DNA of 64,000 nt from Hyphomonadaceae bacterium ML37 (GCA_027627685.1 CP091241.1:1737191-1801190); one strand, 5' to 3'; numbered from the stretch's first letter, positions 17,780 to 26,781 are shown. The notes: generated by a model not told the origin, from the letters alone. Made by a program: numbers and translations.

Positions 17780-18817
17780 ATGCTGCCTGCCCTGACAGCC
17801 CGCCTGCGCCACGCCCCCCTCGCCCGCATTCTGGCCGCCGCTGCCCTGTCAGCCGCGCTGGCCGGGTGCAATTTCTTTCCCGGCGAGGAGGAGGCCGTCG
17901 ATCCCAGCGAGGCGGAACGTACCGCCATCGTGACAGGGTCATTCAGCGCGCCGGGCGGCGCGCGCGATCTGGCCTTCCTGCCGGATGCGGAATCGCCGGG
18001 CAATGGTTTGCTGGCGGCCGCGAGCCTGCAGGGCGGAATTTCGGTCTTCAATATTGACGGGCAGGAAGTGATCTCGGGCGCCGGTCCGCGCCTTAATGGA
18101 CTGGCCGGTACGGGCGGTTTCCCGCTGCGCGGCGAGACGCTGCCCATGATCTTCGCCATGGATGAGAACGGCGCGCTGCGCGCTTTCGTCGTGGTGCGCG
18201 CGGTGGAGGACGTGATCGAGCTGCCGCTGGAGGGCGACATGCCGGGCGGCGCCAGCCTGTGCCTGTTCGGCGAGGGGATCGGCTATGTCGATCTGGCCAT
18301 ACTCGGCGATGGCGAAGAGGCGCGCATCGTGCGCCTGAGCGATGCGGGCGGAGACGGCTTGCAGGTGCGCCAGCGTGAAACCCGCGCCCTGCCCTTCCCG
18401 GCCCGCTCCTGCGCTGCGGCGGCGGATGGTGATCTGTTGATCGGCGGACCCACCGCCGGCCTCGCGCGGGTCAGCGCCAATGGCGATGTGCGCGCGAGCA
18501 CGGACCGCCTGCCGGGCTCCAACGTCGCCTACAGCGAACTGCTGGGCCGGCCCGTGGCGATGATGGTGTCGCCCGATACCGGGCTGATGCAGGTGCTGGA
18601 CGCGCGCTCTCTCGAACTGATCGCCACGGTCCGCTTTGATGCGGGCCTGGGCGCGCCGGGCTTCAACGAGCCATCAGCGCTGGCCGTCACCGACGCCAAT
18701 TTCGGCGGCGGCGCCTTCGCATCGGGCATCGCCGCCGCCTATGACCGCGGCGATGGCAGCCTGAAACTGATCGCCCGCGAAGTGATCACCCGCACGGTTC
18801 TTACCGACGAAAGCTAG
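17780..18817 (+). CDS. Lipoprotein, possible beta-propeller, function unknown
   Basis: A 345-residue protein starting at ATG 17780 with a signal peptide ending in the lipobox LAGC (ARILAAAALSAALAGCNFF). The mature part is rich in short beta-type segments with Gly/Asp turns (for example LLIGGPTAGLARVSANGDV), consistent with a beta-propeller of the kind seen in phytase-like or YncE-like proteins. I cannot assign a family. An upstream in-frame ATG at 17717 would place a polar stretch before the signal and is unlikely. The stop overlaps the ctaA stop in a CTAG tetranucleotide (18814-18817). The palindrome GGTATTCTGATACC (17621-17634) lies upstream and might be regulatory. Confidence 0.7.
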   Translation: MLPALTARLRHAPLARILAAAALSAALAGCNFFPGEEEAVDPSEAERTAIVTGSFSAPGGARDLAFLPDAESPGNGLLAAASLQGGISVFNIDGQEVISGAGPRLNGLAGTGGFPLRGETLPMIFAMDENGALRAFVVVRAVEDVIELPLEGDMPGGASLCLFGEGIGYVDLAILGDGEEARIVRLSDAGGDGLQVRQRETRALPFPARSCAAAADGDLLIGGPTAGLARVSANGDVRASTDRLPGSNVAYSELLGRPVAMMVSPDTGLMQVLDARSLELIATVRFDAGLGAPGFNEPSALAVTDANFGGGAFASGIAAAYDRGDGSLKLIAREVITRTVLTDES

Positions 18818-19884
18818 GCGCTGCCGGCCCGCACCGCCCGCGCCGACGCCCAGGCCGCTGCGCCAGCAGTCAGGAAGAGGATGATCGCGCCCGCCTGGTG
18901 GGCCAGCGACAGCGACAGAGGCGCCGCGTTGACGAGCGTGAGGATGCCCAGCGCGATCTGGGCGAACAGCACGGCGAGCATCACAAGGGCGAACCGCCCC
19001 ATGATCACATCCCCGCTGCGCCGCCACAGGATGGCCAGCGCCAGACCGCCCGCCGCCAGCGCATAGCCGGCCCAGCGGTGCTGCAGCTGGACGGCGGGGC
19101 GGCTTTCAAACACCGCCTGCCAGATCGGCAGGCCGGAGAGATAGTCCTGCGGCCAGAGCTGGCCGTTAAAGCCCGGCCAGCTGGTGTAGATCTGACCGGC
19201 ATTCAAGCCCGCCACAAACGCGCCCAATGCGACCTGGACCATCACCGCGCCCCAGAAGATCGCGCTCCATTTGAACAGGGGCGAGCGCACGGCGAGCTTG
19301 GTCTGGCCATGGCGCAATTCCAGCGCCGTCCACAGCGTCAGGCCGAGGATCAGAAACGCCATGGTGAGGTGCGTTGCGAGCCGGTACTGGCTGACATCCA
19401 CCCGCTCGGTCAGGCCAGACGCCACCATCCACCAGCCGATCGCGCCCTGCAGCCCGCCCAGCACGAACAGCACCCAGAGCCGGGGGCGCAGGCGCTTCGG
19501 CGCACGGCCGCTCCAAAGGAAGAAGACGAAGGGAATGAAGTAAACCAGGCCCAGCGTCCGCCCCAGCTGGCGATGGCCCCATTCCCACCAGTAGATGAAC
19601 TTGAAATCGCTCATCGACATGCCGCGATTGATTTCCTGGTATTGCGGGATCTGGCGGTAACGCTCCAGCTCGCGCTCCCAGCCCTCCTGGCTCAGCGGCG
19701 GGATGGCCCCGGTGATCGGGCGCCAGTCGGTGATCGACAGGCCGGAATCGGTCAGGCGCGTCGCGCCGCCCACCACGATCATGGCGCATACAAAGGCCGC
19801 GATGATCACCAGCCACCAGAACATCGCCCGGTCGGTGCCGGGTTCCGTATAGGCCTTGGGGATCGACAAAGCGGCGCAGGACAT
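18814..19884 (-). CDS. ctaA: Heme A synthase (type 2, COX15-like)
   Basis: Converts heme O to heme A for cytochrome aa3 oxidases in the inner membrane. It has eight hydrophobic helices and the conserved VGGATRLTDSGLSITDWRP motif. Histidines are in EWGHRQLGR, ATHLTMAF, LQHRWAGY and SLAHQAGA, the four expected heme-ligand positions. The long first loop (EGWERELERYRQIPQYQEIN) is typical of the alphaproteobacterial/mitochondrial type. The 356-residue length is normal. It is convergent with the lipoprotein gene, and no other cytochrome oxidase gene is in the window. Confidence 0.96.
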   Translation of the reverse strand: MSCAALSIPKAYTEPGTDRAMFWWLVIIAAFVCAMIVVGGATRLTDSGLSITDWRPITGAIPPLSQEGWERELERYRQIPQYQEINRGMSMSDFKFIYWWEWGHRQLGRTLGLVYFIPFVFFLWSGRAPKRLRPRLWVLFVLGGLQGAIGWWMVASGLTERVDVSQYRLATHLTMAFLILGLTLWTALELRHGQTKLAVRSPLFKWSAIFWGAVMVQVALGAFVAGLNAGQIYTSWPGFNGQLWPQDYLSGLPIWQAVFESRPAVQLQHRWAGYALAAGGLALAILWRRSGDVIMGRFALVMLAVLFAQIALGILTLVNAAPLSLSLAHQAGAIILFLTAGAAAWASARAVRAGSA

Positions 19885-20030
19885 GGGCGGCGGCTCCGGA
19901 CGGGCGCAGGGGTGGTCATCGGTCTGCCGCTACTTATCGGCTGAGGCGCGCATGGCAAGGAGGCCGCGCCGTTTCGCCGCAAACCGGGCGCACGCCGGGA
20001 CTGGTCAGGCGCGCGCCTTCGGCTTACCCT

Positions 20031-20044
20031 TTACGTAAACGTAA
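20031..20044. promoter_or_regulatory. ACGT-type inverted-repeat operator before the acyl-CoA dehydrogenase pair
   Basis: TTACGT-AA-ACGTAA, a perfect 6-bp inverted repeat abutting the ribosome site GGGAGG (20045-20050). The form resembles sites of MerR-family regulators such as LiuR that control branched-chain amino acid and fatty acid catabolism. No such regulator gene is in the window. Confidence 0.55.
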
Positions 20045-20057
20045 GGGAGGAAGCGCC

Positions 20058-21236
20058 ATGCCGCTCGATACATTCCGCACAGAAACCCGCGCCTGGCTGG
20101 AAGCCAATTGCCCCGCCAGCATGCGCCAGCCCATCGCCTCGGAAGCCGATATCTGCTGGGGCGGCAGGAGCTGGAAATTCGCCAGCGAGGACCAGAAAAT
20201 CTGGCTCGAACGCATGGTGGAAAAGGGCTGGACGGTCCCGACCTGGCCAAAGGAATATGGCGGCGCGGGCCTGTCCAAGGAAGAAGCCTTCATCCTCAAA
20301 GAAGAGATGAAGGCGATCAAGGCGCGCTCACCGCTGGACAGTTTCGGCATCTGGATGCTTGGCCCGGCCCTGCTGAAATACGGCACCCACGAGCAGAAGC
20401 TGGAGCATTTGCCACCCATCGCGCGCGGTGAAATCCGCTGGTGCCAGGGCTATTCCGAGCCGGGCGCGGGCTCCGACCTCGCGTCACTGCGCACCAAGGG
20501 CGTGCTGCAGGGCGATCACTACACGGTCACCGGGCAGAAGGTCTGGACCAGCTATGCGGACCAGTCCGACTGGATTTTCGCCCTCGTGCGCACCGAAGCC
20601 GACGCCGCCAAGCACCATGGCATATCCTTCCTGCTGATTGACATGAACCAGCCGGGCGTGACTACCAAGCCGATCAAGCTCATTTCCGGCAAGTCACCCT
20701 TCTGCGAGACCTTCTTCGACGACGCAAAAGCCCTCGTCGCCAATCGTCTGGGCAAGGCTGGAGAAGGCTGGGATATCGCCAAATACCTCTTGAGCCATGA
20801 GCGTGCGGGCATTGTGTCCGAAGCCGCCTTCGGCGGTCTGAACCCGGTCACCGCCGCCCACCAGTCGGGCGAAGTGGACGAAACGGGGCGCCTGGCTGAC
20901 CCCATCCTGCGCGGCGATGTCGCCCGCCTGACCATTGATGGCCTGGCGTTTGAAGCGACTTTGCGCCGCACCAAGGAAGAGGGCGACCATGGCGAGGGCG
21001 TGGGCGCACGCGCCTCCATGCTCAAATATGTCGGCACCGAGCTGAACAAGCGCCGGCACGAGCTCAACATGTCCGCGCTGGGCACGGACGGGCTGTTGTG
21101 GGAGGGCGACAAGCCCAGTGACGGCGACCCCGCCCGCACCTGGCTGCGCTCGCGCGCCAACTCCATCGAGGGCGGCACCAGCGAGGTGCAGCTGAACATC
21201 ATTGCCAAGCGCGTGCTTAATCTGCCGAGCGCGTAA
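20058..21236 (+). CDS. Acyl-CoA dehydrogenase, catalytic subunit of a two-gene pair
   Basis: FAD enzyme introducing an alpha-beta double bond in an acyl-CoA. The 392-residue chain has the flavin-site blocks WCQGYSEPGAGSDLASL and VTGQKVWTSYAD, and the C-terminal IEGGTSEVQLNIIAKRVL that supplies the catalytic glutamate. GGGAGG lies seven bases before ATG 20058. The N-terminus (ASEADICWGGRSW) is that of the long-chain/sterol FadE type and not short-chain dehydrogenases. A second dehydrogenase gene follows 28 bases later. Such pairs in other bacteria form alpha2-beta2 enzymes, so this is probably the active half. Transcription is probably controlled at the TTACGT operator. Confidence 0.9.
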   Translation: MPLDTFRTETRAWLEANCPASMRQPIASEADICWGGRSWKFASEDQKIWLERMVEKGWTVPTWPKEYGGAGLSKEEAFILKEEMKAIKARSPLDSFGIWMLGPALLKYGTHEQKLEHLPPIARGEIRWCQGYSEPGAGSDLASLRTKGVLQGDHYTVTGQKVWTSYADQSDWIFALVRTEADAAKHHGISFLLIDMNQPGVTTKPIKLISGKSPFCETFFDDAKALVANRLGKAGEGWDIAKYLLSHERAGIVSEAAFGGLNPVTAAHQSGEVDETGRLADPILRGDVARLTIDGLAFEATLRRTKEEGDHGEGVGARASMLKYVGTELNKRRHELNMSALGTDGLLWEGDKPSDGDPARTWLRSRANSIEGGTSEVQLNIIAKRVLNLPSA

Positions 21237-21264
21237 AGTCATTTAAATCAGGGGGTTATCCGCC

Positions 21265-22389
21265 ATGTCTTTCGTTTTGAACGAAGAAGAGACCATGCTG
21301 CGCGACGGCGCACAGCAATTCCTGGAAGAACAGGCGCCCGTCACCGCCCTGCGCAAGCTGCGCGATGCGGGCGACGCCCACGGCTTCTCGCGCGATCTGT
21401 GGTCCGCCATGGCCGAGATGGGCTGGTGCGGGATTCTGGTCAGCGAAGACCATGGCGGGGTCGATATGGGCTGCGCGGCGGCCGGGCTGGTGCTCGAACA
21501 GATCGGGCGCAATCTCACCGCCTCCCCCTTCCTGTCCACCGCCGTCATGGGCGCCAGCGCCTTCAAGCTGGCGGGCACGGACGCGCAGAAAGACGCCTGG
21601 CTGCCGAAGATTGCCGCGGGCGAGACCGTCATCGCCCTCGCGCTGGACGAGCGGGCGCGCCACAACCCGTCACACGTGAAGACCAAAGCGGTGAAGGACG
21701 GTAATGGCTTCCGCCTGTCGGGCGCCAAGAAATACGTGGTCAATGGCGCGGGCGCGGACCTGCTGATCGTGGCGGCGCGTACCGAGGATGACCGGATCAA
21801 TCTCTTCCTCGTCTCGCCGGACGCCGCCGGAATCACGCGCACGTCCCGGCGCACGCTGGACAGTCATGTGCCCGCCGACATCGCCTTTGACGATGTGAAG
21901 CTCGACGGCGACGCGCTGCTGGGCGGGGCTGAGGACAGCGAGGCAGCCTACCGCCATCTGCTGGACATCGGCCGCGCCGCCCAGGCCGCCGAGGCGCTGG
22001 GCGTGGGTCAGCGCGCCTTTGACATGACGCTCGATTACATCCGTGAGCGCGAACAGTTCGGCGTCGCTATCGGGACCTTCCAGGGCCTGCAGCACCGCGC
22101 CGCCCATCTCTATGGCGAACTGGAGCTGGCCCGCTCGCTGGTGCGCCGCGCCCTCACCGTACTGGACACCCAGCCCGCCCAGGCTCCGCTCTGGTGCGCT
22201 GCGGCCAAGGCCAAGGCCACGGCCGTGTCACGCCTGTCCACCAGCGAAGGCATCCAGATGTTCGGCGGCGTCGGCATGACCGACGAATACGATATCGGCC
22301 TGTACTACAAGCGCGCCCAGGCCGCCGGCGAATATCTGGGCGATGACGCCTTCAATGCAGGCGAAGTGGCGAGGCTGAGCGGGTATTGA
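21265..22389 (+). CDS. Acyl-CoA dehydrogenase-like partner subunit
   Basis: A 374-residue acyl-CoA dehydrogenase homologue with N-domain (about 1-110), beta domain and C-terminal helical domain. The usual catalytic-glutamate motif is not seen: where active enzymes have Y-E-G-T or similar, this reads GGVGMTDEYDIGLYYKRAQ. That fits a non-catalytic or FAD-completing partner of the upstream gene, as in heterotetrameric sterol side-chain dehydrogenases. The reading is inference from family knowledge. The ribosome site is weak (AGGGGG upstream of the ATG). It is the last gene of this unit, with the ABC-F gene opposing it 37 bases on. Confidence 0.88.
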   Translation: MSFVLNEEETMLRDGAQQFLEEQAPVTALRKLRDAGDAHGFSRDLWSAMAEMGWCGILVSEDHGGVDMGCAAAGLVLEQIGRNLTASPFLSTAVMGASAFKLAGTDAQKDAWLPKIAAGETVIALALDERARHNPSHVKTKAVKDGNGFRLSGAKKYVVNGAGADLLIVAARTEDDRINLFLVSPDAAGITRTSRRTLDSHVPADIAFDDVKLDGDALLGGAEDSEAAYRHLLDIGRAAQAAEALGVGQRAFDMTLDYIREREQFGVAIGTFQGLQHRAAHLYGELELARSLVRRALTVLDTQPAQAPLWCAAAKAKATAVSRLSTSEGIQMFGGVGMTDEYDIGLYYKRAQAAGEYLGDDAFNAGEVARLSGY

Positions 22390-22426
22390 GCCGGGGCCGG
22401 GACGCGGCGAGCCGTCGCGCCCCGGC

Positions 22427-24313
22427 CTAAACCCCCGCCGCCGCCTGAGCCGCCTCCAGCTTCTCTGACGCCTCCAGCCAGTTCAGCTCCGCGTCATCAA
22501 TCAGCTCCACGCAGCGCGCGCGCTTCTTGGTGAGCTCGGTGGCGAGGCCCGGGTCTTTTTCCCAAAGCCCGCCAATGGCGAGCCCGCCATCGATCTTGTC
22601 CAGCACGCCCTTGAGCCGGTCGATCTCGCGCTCCCAGCGGGCGATCTCGGCCTTGAGGGGTTTGAGCTGGTCGCGCGCGGCGGCGGTCTGGCGCCGGTCA
22701 GCCGACTTCTGGCCGCCGGCGGGCAGACCTTTGGGCCGGGGCTTGGCTTCGCTTTGCAGCATGTGCTTGCGGTAGTCGTCCAGATCACCGTCCCAAGCCT
22801 TGATCGTCCCGCCTTCAGCCACCCAGAGCCGGTCCACGCAGGTATCGATCAGGCTGCGGTCGTGGCTGATCAGTATCACCGCGCCGGGAAACTCGTTGAT
22901 CGCGTCCATGAGCGCGGCCCGGCTGTCGATATCCAAATGGTTGGTCGGCTCGTCCAGGATCAGAAGATGCGCCCCGTCAAACGTGATGAGGTTCATCAGG
23001 AGGCGCGCCTTCTCGCCGCCTGACAGGTTTCTGGCCGGCGTCTCCTGCCGGTCGCGCGGCAGGCCGAAGCGCGCCAGGCGTGCGCGGCGCTGGGCCTCGG
23101 TCTTCTCCTCCATGCGCTCGAGCACATGGTCATAGGCCGAATGGTCCGGCGACAGTGCGTCGATCTGATGCTGGGCGAAATGGGCCACCACCGCCTTCTT
23201 GTGCATGCGCATCGCGCCAGACGTCACCGGCAATGCGCCGGTGAGCAGCTTGGCGAAGGTGGACTTGCCCGCGCCATTGCGGCCCAGAAGCCCGATGCGG
23301 TCATCCACATCAATGCGCAGATTGAGCTTGCGCAGGACCGGCTTGTCCGGATCGTAGCCCGTATCGCACTCGTCAAAGCGCACCAGCGGATTGCCCATAC
23401 GCCGCTCGGCGCCGGGAAACTCGAACGGCGCTACCGGATCCTCGACCATGGTGGCGATGGGGGCGAGCTTTTCCAGACGCTTGACCCGCGACTGGGCCTG
23501 TTTGGCCTTGGTGGCCTGGGCGCGGAACCGGTCGACGAAGCCCTGCAGGCGGCGGCGCTCATCCTCCTGCTTTTCCACCATCTTCATCTGCACGCGTTGG
23601 CGCTCGGCGAGCTGGCGCTGGAAGGAGTCAAACCCGCCCTCCCAGACCGACAGCTTGCAGTCTTTCAGATGCACGATTGCGTGGACGCTGGCGTTCAGAA
23701 GCTCGCGGTCGTGGGAGATGACCAGCGCCGCGCCGGGAAATTTCGACAGATGCGTCTCCAGCCAGAGCGCGCCTTCCAGATCGAGATAGTTCGTGGGCTC
23801 GTCGAGCAGGAGCAGATCCGGCCCGGCGAACAGTGTCGCCGCCATGGCCACGCGCATGCGCCAGCCGCCGGAGAACTCCGCACACGCGCGCCCATGCGCC
23901 GCCGTGTCAAAGCCCAGCCCGCTCAGGATCGACCCCGCGCGCGCCTCGGCCGAGTGCGCGCCGATATCGGCCAGGCGCGTCTGCACTTCAGCGATGCGGT
24001 TGGGATCGCTGGCGGTTTCGGCTTCCGCCATCAGCGCCGCGCGCTCCAGATCGGCGGCCAGCACGAAGTCCATTACACTGGTGCGCCCGGCGGGCGCCTC
24101 CTGCGCGATCGTGCCGATGCGCGCGCCCGGCTGCACCCGCACATCTCCGCTTTCGGGCGAGGCGTCGCCCAGAATCAGGCGGAACAGGGTGGATTTGCCC
24201 GTGCCATTGCGCCCCACCAGCCCCATGCGGGTTTTCGCGGGCAGGAAAAGCGTCGCCTGATCAAACAGCAAGCGGCCCTGAATGCGGTGGGTGAGGTCGT
24301 TGATGTGGAGCAT
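22427..24313 (-). CDS. ABC-F family ATP-binding protein
   Basis: A duplicated ABC ATPase without membrane helices. ABC-F proteins act on the ribosome (translation factors or antibiotic protection). The first cassette has VGRNGTGKST (Walker A), FSGGWRMRVAMA (signature) and LLLDEPTNYLDLE. A charged linker of about 80 residues (QLAERQRVQMKMVEKQEDER) follows. The second cassette has LGRNGAGKSTFAKLL, NLSGGEKARLLM and LILDEPTNHLDIDS. A C-terminal coiled coil (RDQLKPLKAEIARWEREIDR) resembles the YheS/Uup type. ATG 24313 (MLHINDLTHRIQG) is chosen; upstream in-frame starts are poor. It is divergent from ndk. Confidence 0.92.
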   Translation of the reverse strand: MLHINDLTHRIQGRLLFDQATLFLPAKTRMGLVGRNGTGKSTLFRLILGDASPESGDVRVQPGARIGTIAQEAPAGRTSVMDFVLAADLERAALMAEAETASDPNRIAEVQTRLADIGAHSAEARAGSILSGLGFDTAAHGRACAEFSGGWRMRVAMAATLFAGPDLLLLDEPTNYLDLEGALWLETHLSKFPGAALVISHDRELLNASVHAIVHLKDCKLSVWEGGFDSFQRQLAERQRVQMKMVEKQEDERRRLQGFVDRFRAQATKAKQAQSRVKRLEKLAPIATMVEDPVAPFEFPGAERRMGNPLVRFDECDTGYDPDKPVLRKLNLRIDVDDRIGLLGRNGAGKSTFAKLLTGALPVTSGAMRMHKKAVVAHFAQHQIDALSPDHSAYDHVLERMEEKTEAQRRARLARFGLPRDRQETPARNLSGGEKARLLMNLITFDGAHLLILDEPTNHLDIDSRAALMDAINEFPGAVILISHDRSLIDTCVDRLWVAEGGTIKAWDGDLDDYRKHMLQSEAKPRPKGLPAGGQKSADRRQTAAARDQLKPLKAEIARWEREIDRLKGVLDKIDGGLAIGGLWEKDPGLATELTKKRARCVELIDDAELNWLEASEKLEAAQAAAGV

Positions 24314-24408
24314 GAAGCAAGCGCCTAGCATGCCTTCACAGGGGGCGGAAGCGCCGCTATAAGCCGCCGCAATCCATTCCTCCCCACGACCCACAAGGAA
24401 CTGATCCC

Positions 24409-24831
24409 ATGGCGCTGCAACGCACCTTCTCCATCATCAAGCCCGACGCCACGCGCCGCAATCTGACCGGCCAGATCAACGCCCTGATCGAGGCCGCCGG
24501 CCTGCGCATCATCGCCCAGAAGCGCCTGCACCTGACCCAGGCCCAGGCCGAGACGTTTTACGGCGTGCACCGCGAGCGCGGCTTCTTCAACGAGCTGGTG
24601 TCCTTCATGATTTCCGGCCCCGTCGTGGTCCAGGTGCTGGAAGGCGAAGACGCCATCGCCACCTACCGCAAGGTGATGGGCGCCACCAACCCGGCCAATG
24701 CCGAGCCCGGCACGATCCGCAAGGAATTTGCCGAATCCATCGAGGCCAACTCGGTGCACGGCTCGGACGCGCCGGAAACCGCCGCTGAAGAAATCGCCTA
24801 TTTCTTCGCCGGCTACGAGATTGTGGGCTAA
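24409..24831 (+). CDS. ndk: Nucleoside diphosphate kinase
   Basis: Transfers the gamma phosphate from ATP to other nucleoside diphosphates through a phosphohistidine. The 140-residue chain starts [18 protein letters not shown] and contains the active-site block [12 protein letters not shown] with the catalytic His. [15 protein letters not shown]-type sequence (here [16 protein letters not shown]) is also family-typical. AAGGAA lies upstream of the ATG. A hairpin (24848-24876) and tRNA-Thr follow. Confidence 0.98.
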   Translation: MALQRTFSIIKPDATRRNLTGQINALIEAAGLRIIAQKRLHLTQAQAETFYGVHRERGFFNELVSFMISGPVVVQVLEGEDAIATYRKVMGATNPANAEPGTIRKEFAESIEANSVHGSDAPETAAEEIAYFFAGYEIVG

Positions 24832-24847
24832 GCTCACACCTGATTTC

Positions 24848-24876
24848 CCGCCCTCCTCAATTGCGTTGGAGGGCGG
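24848..24876 (+). terminator. Hairpin after ndk
   Basis: CCGCCCTCC pairs with GGAGGGCGG around an 11-base loop, 16 bases after the ndk stop. No U-run follows, so termination is uncertain. Confidence 0.4.
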
Positions 24877-24882
24877 CCCGGC

Positions 24883-24958
24883 GCCGGCTTAGCTCAGCTG
24901 GTAGAGCAGCGGTTTTGTAAACCGAAGGTCGGGGGTTCGATTCCCTCAGCCGGCGCCA
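24883..24958 (+). tRNA. tRNA-Thr (anticodon UGU)
   Basis: A 76-base cloverleaf with CCA encoded. The acceptor GCCGGCT pairs with AGCCGGC, the D stem is GCTC/GAGC, the anticodon loop TTTGTAA gives TGT, and the T arm is GGGGG-TTCGATT-CCCTC. The 27-43 pair is a G-A mismatch. Confidence 0.95.
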
Positions 24959-24969
24959 TTTTTCTCCTG

Positions 24970-25233
24970 TGCTCAGCCCCGTCCGGGGCTTCGCATCCTC
25001 GCTGACGCTGCGGGCGGGCTTTGTCCTTGCGAACCCTCACGGGTTCGATTTCCTGATCCTCCCTCACTCCGCTCGGTCGGTCCTCGCTAAAGCTGCGGGC
25101 GCGCGGTCGCGCTAGCGAACCCTGACGGGTTCGGTTCTCCAGATGCTCAGCCCGGTCCGGGGCTTCGCGCTCTCGCCTCGGCGAAGCCGGGGCTTCGCTC
25201 CGGCGTAGCCGGGTACGAACCCGGATGGGTTCG
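24970..25233 (+). repeat. Repeat cluster on the 3' side of tRNA-Thr
   Basis: No gene is seen in the 341 bases after tRNA-Thr; they are filled with repeats. A roughly 52-base unit occurs at 24996-25047 and 25081-25133, opening TCCTCGCT and closing in the hairpin CGAACCC-TNAC-GGGTTCG. A third hairpin, CGAACCC-GGAT-GGGTTCG, is at 25216-25233. A separate 25-base direct repeat (GCTCAGCCC-GTCCGGGGCTTCGC) occurs at about 24970 and 25144. Copies of the same unit lie beside tRNA-Phe at 30402-30566. GGGTTCGATT in the first copy matches the T arm of tRNA-Thr. Confidence 0.7.
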
Positions 25234-25290
25234 GGGGCCGCACCCTCACCTTCTTCACCCCGCTTGCCCCTGCCCAGCTTTCCCGATATT

Positions 25291-25300
25291 TGTCCGGACA
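25291..25300. promoter_or_regulatory. TGTCCGGACA palindrome, site A
   Basis: A perfect 10-bp palindrome whose last base is the A of the methyltransferase ATG. Related sites lie at 29108-29125 and 30367-30376. Confidence 0.5.
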
Positions 25301-26091
25301 TGGGTGAGCTGAGTTCTGTTTATTTTGCGTCTGACCGGAGCGCAGCCGATGAGGCTGAACGCCTGCGGCGGCTGGACGGGTTTTACGCCGCACCGACGCA
25401 GGCCTGGCTGGAGCAAGCCGTCGGTTTCACGCCGGGCATGGCGATCGCCGAGTTCGGGCCCGGGTCCGGGCGCATGCTGTCCTGGTTTGCGCAGCGCACC
25501 GGTCCTGACGGCGATGTGCTGGGCGTGGACATTGATCTGTCGCGCGCCGACCCGCCGCAGCCCCCTGTGCGCCTGATGGAGGCCGACCTGTTCGCTCCGG
25601 CGGCCGAGCCGGAACGGTTTGATCTGGTCTATGCGCGTATGGTGATCGGGCATTTGTCCGATCCGCACACCGCAATTTCCCGCCTGATGGACTGGCTGAA
25701 GCCCGGCGGCATGCTGGCGCTGGCTGATCTGGATTGCTCGGGTTCTGCGCCGGTCGACACGAGCGCGCCGGGCATGCAGGCGGTGGCGGACGCGATGGCC
25801 GATCTAATGACCTCCATGGACGCGTCGGGCCTCATGGACAGCGCGTTCGGCGCGCGTCTGGAGGCGGGCATGCGCGCAGCGGGCCTTCAGTCTGTGCAGG
25901 CGCAGCGCTTTGAGCGGATCGTCGAGACCGGATCGGACTGGGCGCGGTTTCAGGCCGACAATGTGGAGATCATCGCCGGCCTCACCGGCGCGCACGAAGC
26001 CGGGTCCCTCACCGCCCGTTTCATGCGCATGCCCGGAGCGCGCTATCATGATCAGGCGCTGGTGTTTTGCACCGGCGTCAAGCCGGGGTGA
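25300..26091 (+). CDS. Class I SAM-dependent methyltransferase
   Basis: A 263-residue methyltransferase with the Rossmann SAM motif IAEFGPGSGRM (motif I), VLGVDIDLS (acidic loop end), and MLALADLDCS after the WLKPGGML block (motif III region). The substrate is unknown; the general form is that of UbiE/Methyltransf_11 proteins. ATG 25300 has no ribosome site and is overlapped by the palindrome TGTCCGGACA, so the message may be leaderless and its transcription blocked by a repressor there. An upstream in-frame extension lies in the tRNA-Thr repeat cluster and is not coding. The cytochrome c gene follows 94 bases later on the same strand. Confidence 0.82.
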   Translation: MGELSSVYFASDRSAADEAERLRRLDGFYAAPTQAWLEQAVGFTPGMAIAEFGPGSGRMLSWFAQRTGPDGDVLGVDIDLSRADPPQPPVRLMEADLFAPAAEPERFDLVYARMVIGHLSDPHTAISRLMDWLKPGGMLALADLDCSGSAPVDTSAPGMQAVADAMADLMTSMDASGLMDSAFGARLEAGMRAAGLQSVQAQRFERIVETGSDWARFQADNVEIIAGLTGAHEAGSLTARFMRMPGARYHDQALVFCTGVKPG

Positions 26092-26185
26092 TGGCGCGCG
26101 CGCCCGAGTGTGCCGTGGCATGCGCGTTGAACCCGGGCGCGCGACGCGCTACCGGGTTATCACATTGATCGACAAGGAGCCTGTC

Positions 26186-26746
26186 ATGCGCAGCCCAACC
26201 CGACCCATCGCCTTGCCCGTTGTGACCGCCGCCGCCCTGCTGGCGCTCGCCGCCTGCAGCGAGCCTGAGCCCAGCGCGCAGACCGGGGGGGCGCCCGAGG
26301 CCCCTGTCACGGCATCGGCCCCGGAAGAAGCCTCTTCGCCCGCGGATCCGGCGCGCGAGGCGAACGCCGCAGCCGCCCTGGCCGCGCTGGGCGAGCCCTA
26401 TATGTCGGCCAATCTGGCCAATGGCGAGCGGCTGTGGCGGCGCTGCCAGTCCTGTCACACGGTCAATGAGGGCGCACGCCATCTGGTGGGGCCCAATCTG
26501 CATGGCATGTTCGGTCGCCAGGCCGGGACCGCAGAGGGGTTTCGATACTCCGATGTGGTGGCCGGAGCAGACTTTGTCTGGACGCCGGAGGCTCTGGACG
26601 ACTGGCTGACCAATCCGCGCGACTTCCTGCCGGGCAACCGGATGAGCTTTGCGGGCCTTCGCCATGAGAGCGACCGCAATGATCTGATCGCCTGGCTGGC
26701 GGCCGCCACCGCGCCGGACGAGGCGGAGACGGTGAGCGAGGACTAG
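26186..26746 (+). CDS. Lipoprotein cytochrome c (class I, single heme)
   Basis: A 186-residue membrane-tethered c-type cytochrome. A signal peptide ends in the lipobox LAAC (TAAALLALAACSEPE). A Pro/Ala/Glu-rich linker runs to about residue 60. The heme site is CQSCH (RRCQSCHTVNEG), with the Met ligand in PGNRMSFAGL and the P-N-L-H-G block after the heme typical of mitochondrial-type cytochrome c. AAGGAG lies six bases before ATG 26186. It probably shuttles electrons near the inner membrane towards a terminal oxidase, as lipid-anchored c2-like proteins do, but its partner is not in the window. It is followed by a strong terminator. Confidence 0.9.
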   Translation: MRSPTRPIALPVVTAAALLALAACSEPEPSAQTGGAPEAPVTASAPEEASSPADPAREANAAAALAALGEPYMSANLANGERLWRRCQSCHTVNEGARHLVGPNLHGMFGRQAGTAEGFRYSDVVAGADFVWTPEALDDWLTNPRDFLPGNRMSFAGLRHESDRNDLIAWLAAATAPDEAETVSED

Positions 26747-26781
26747 CATTCGCATGGGCGCGGCCCCGGCAGAATGAAGAA

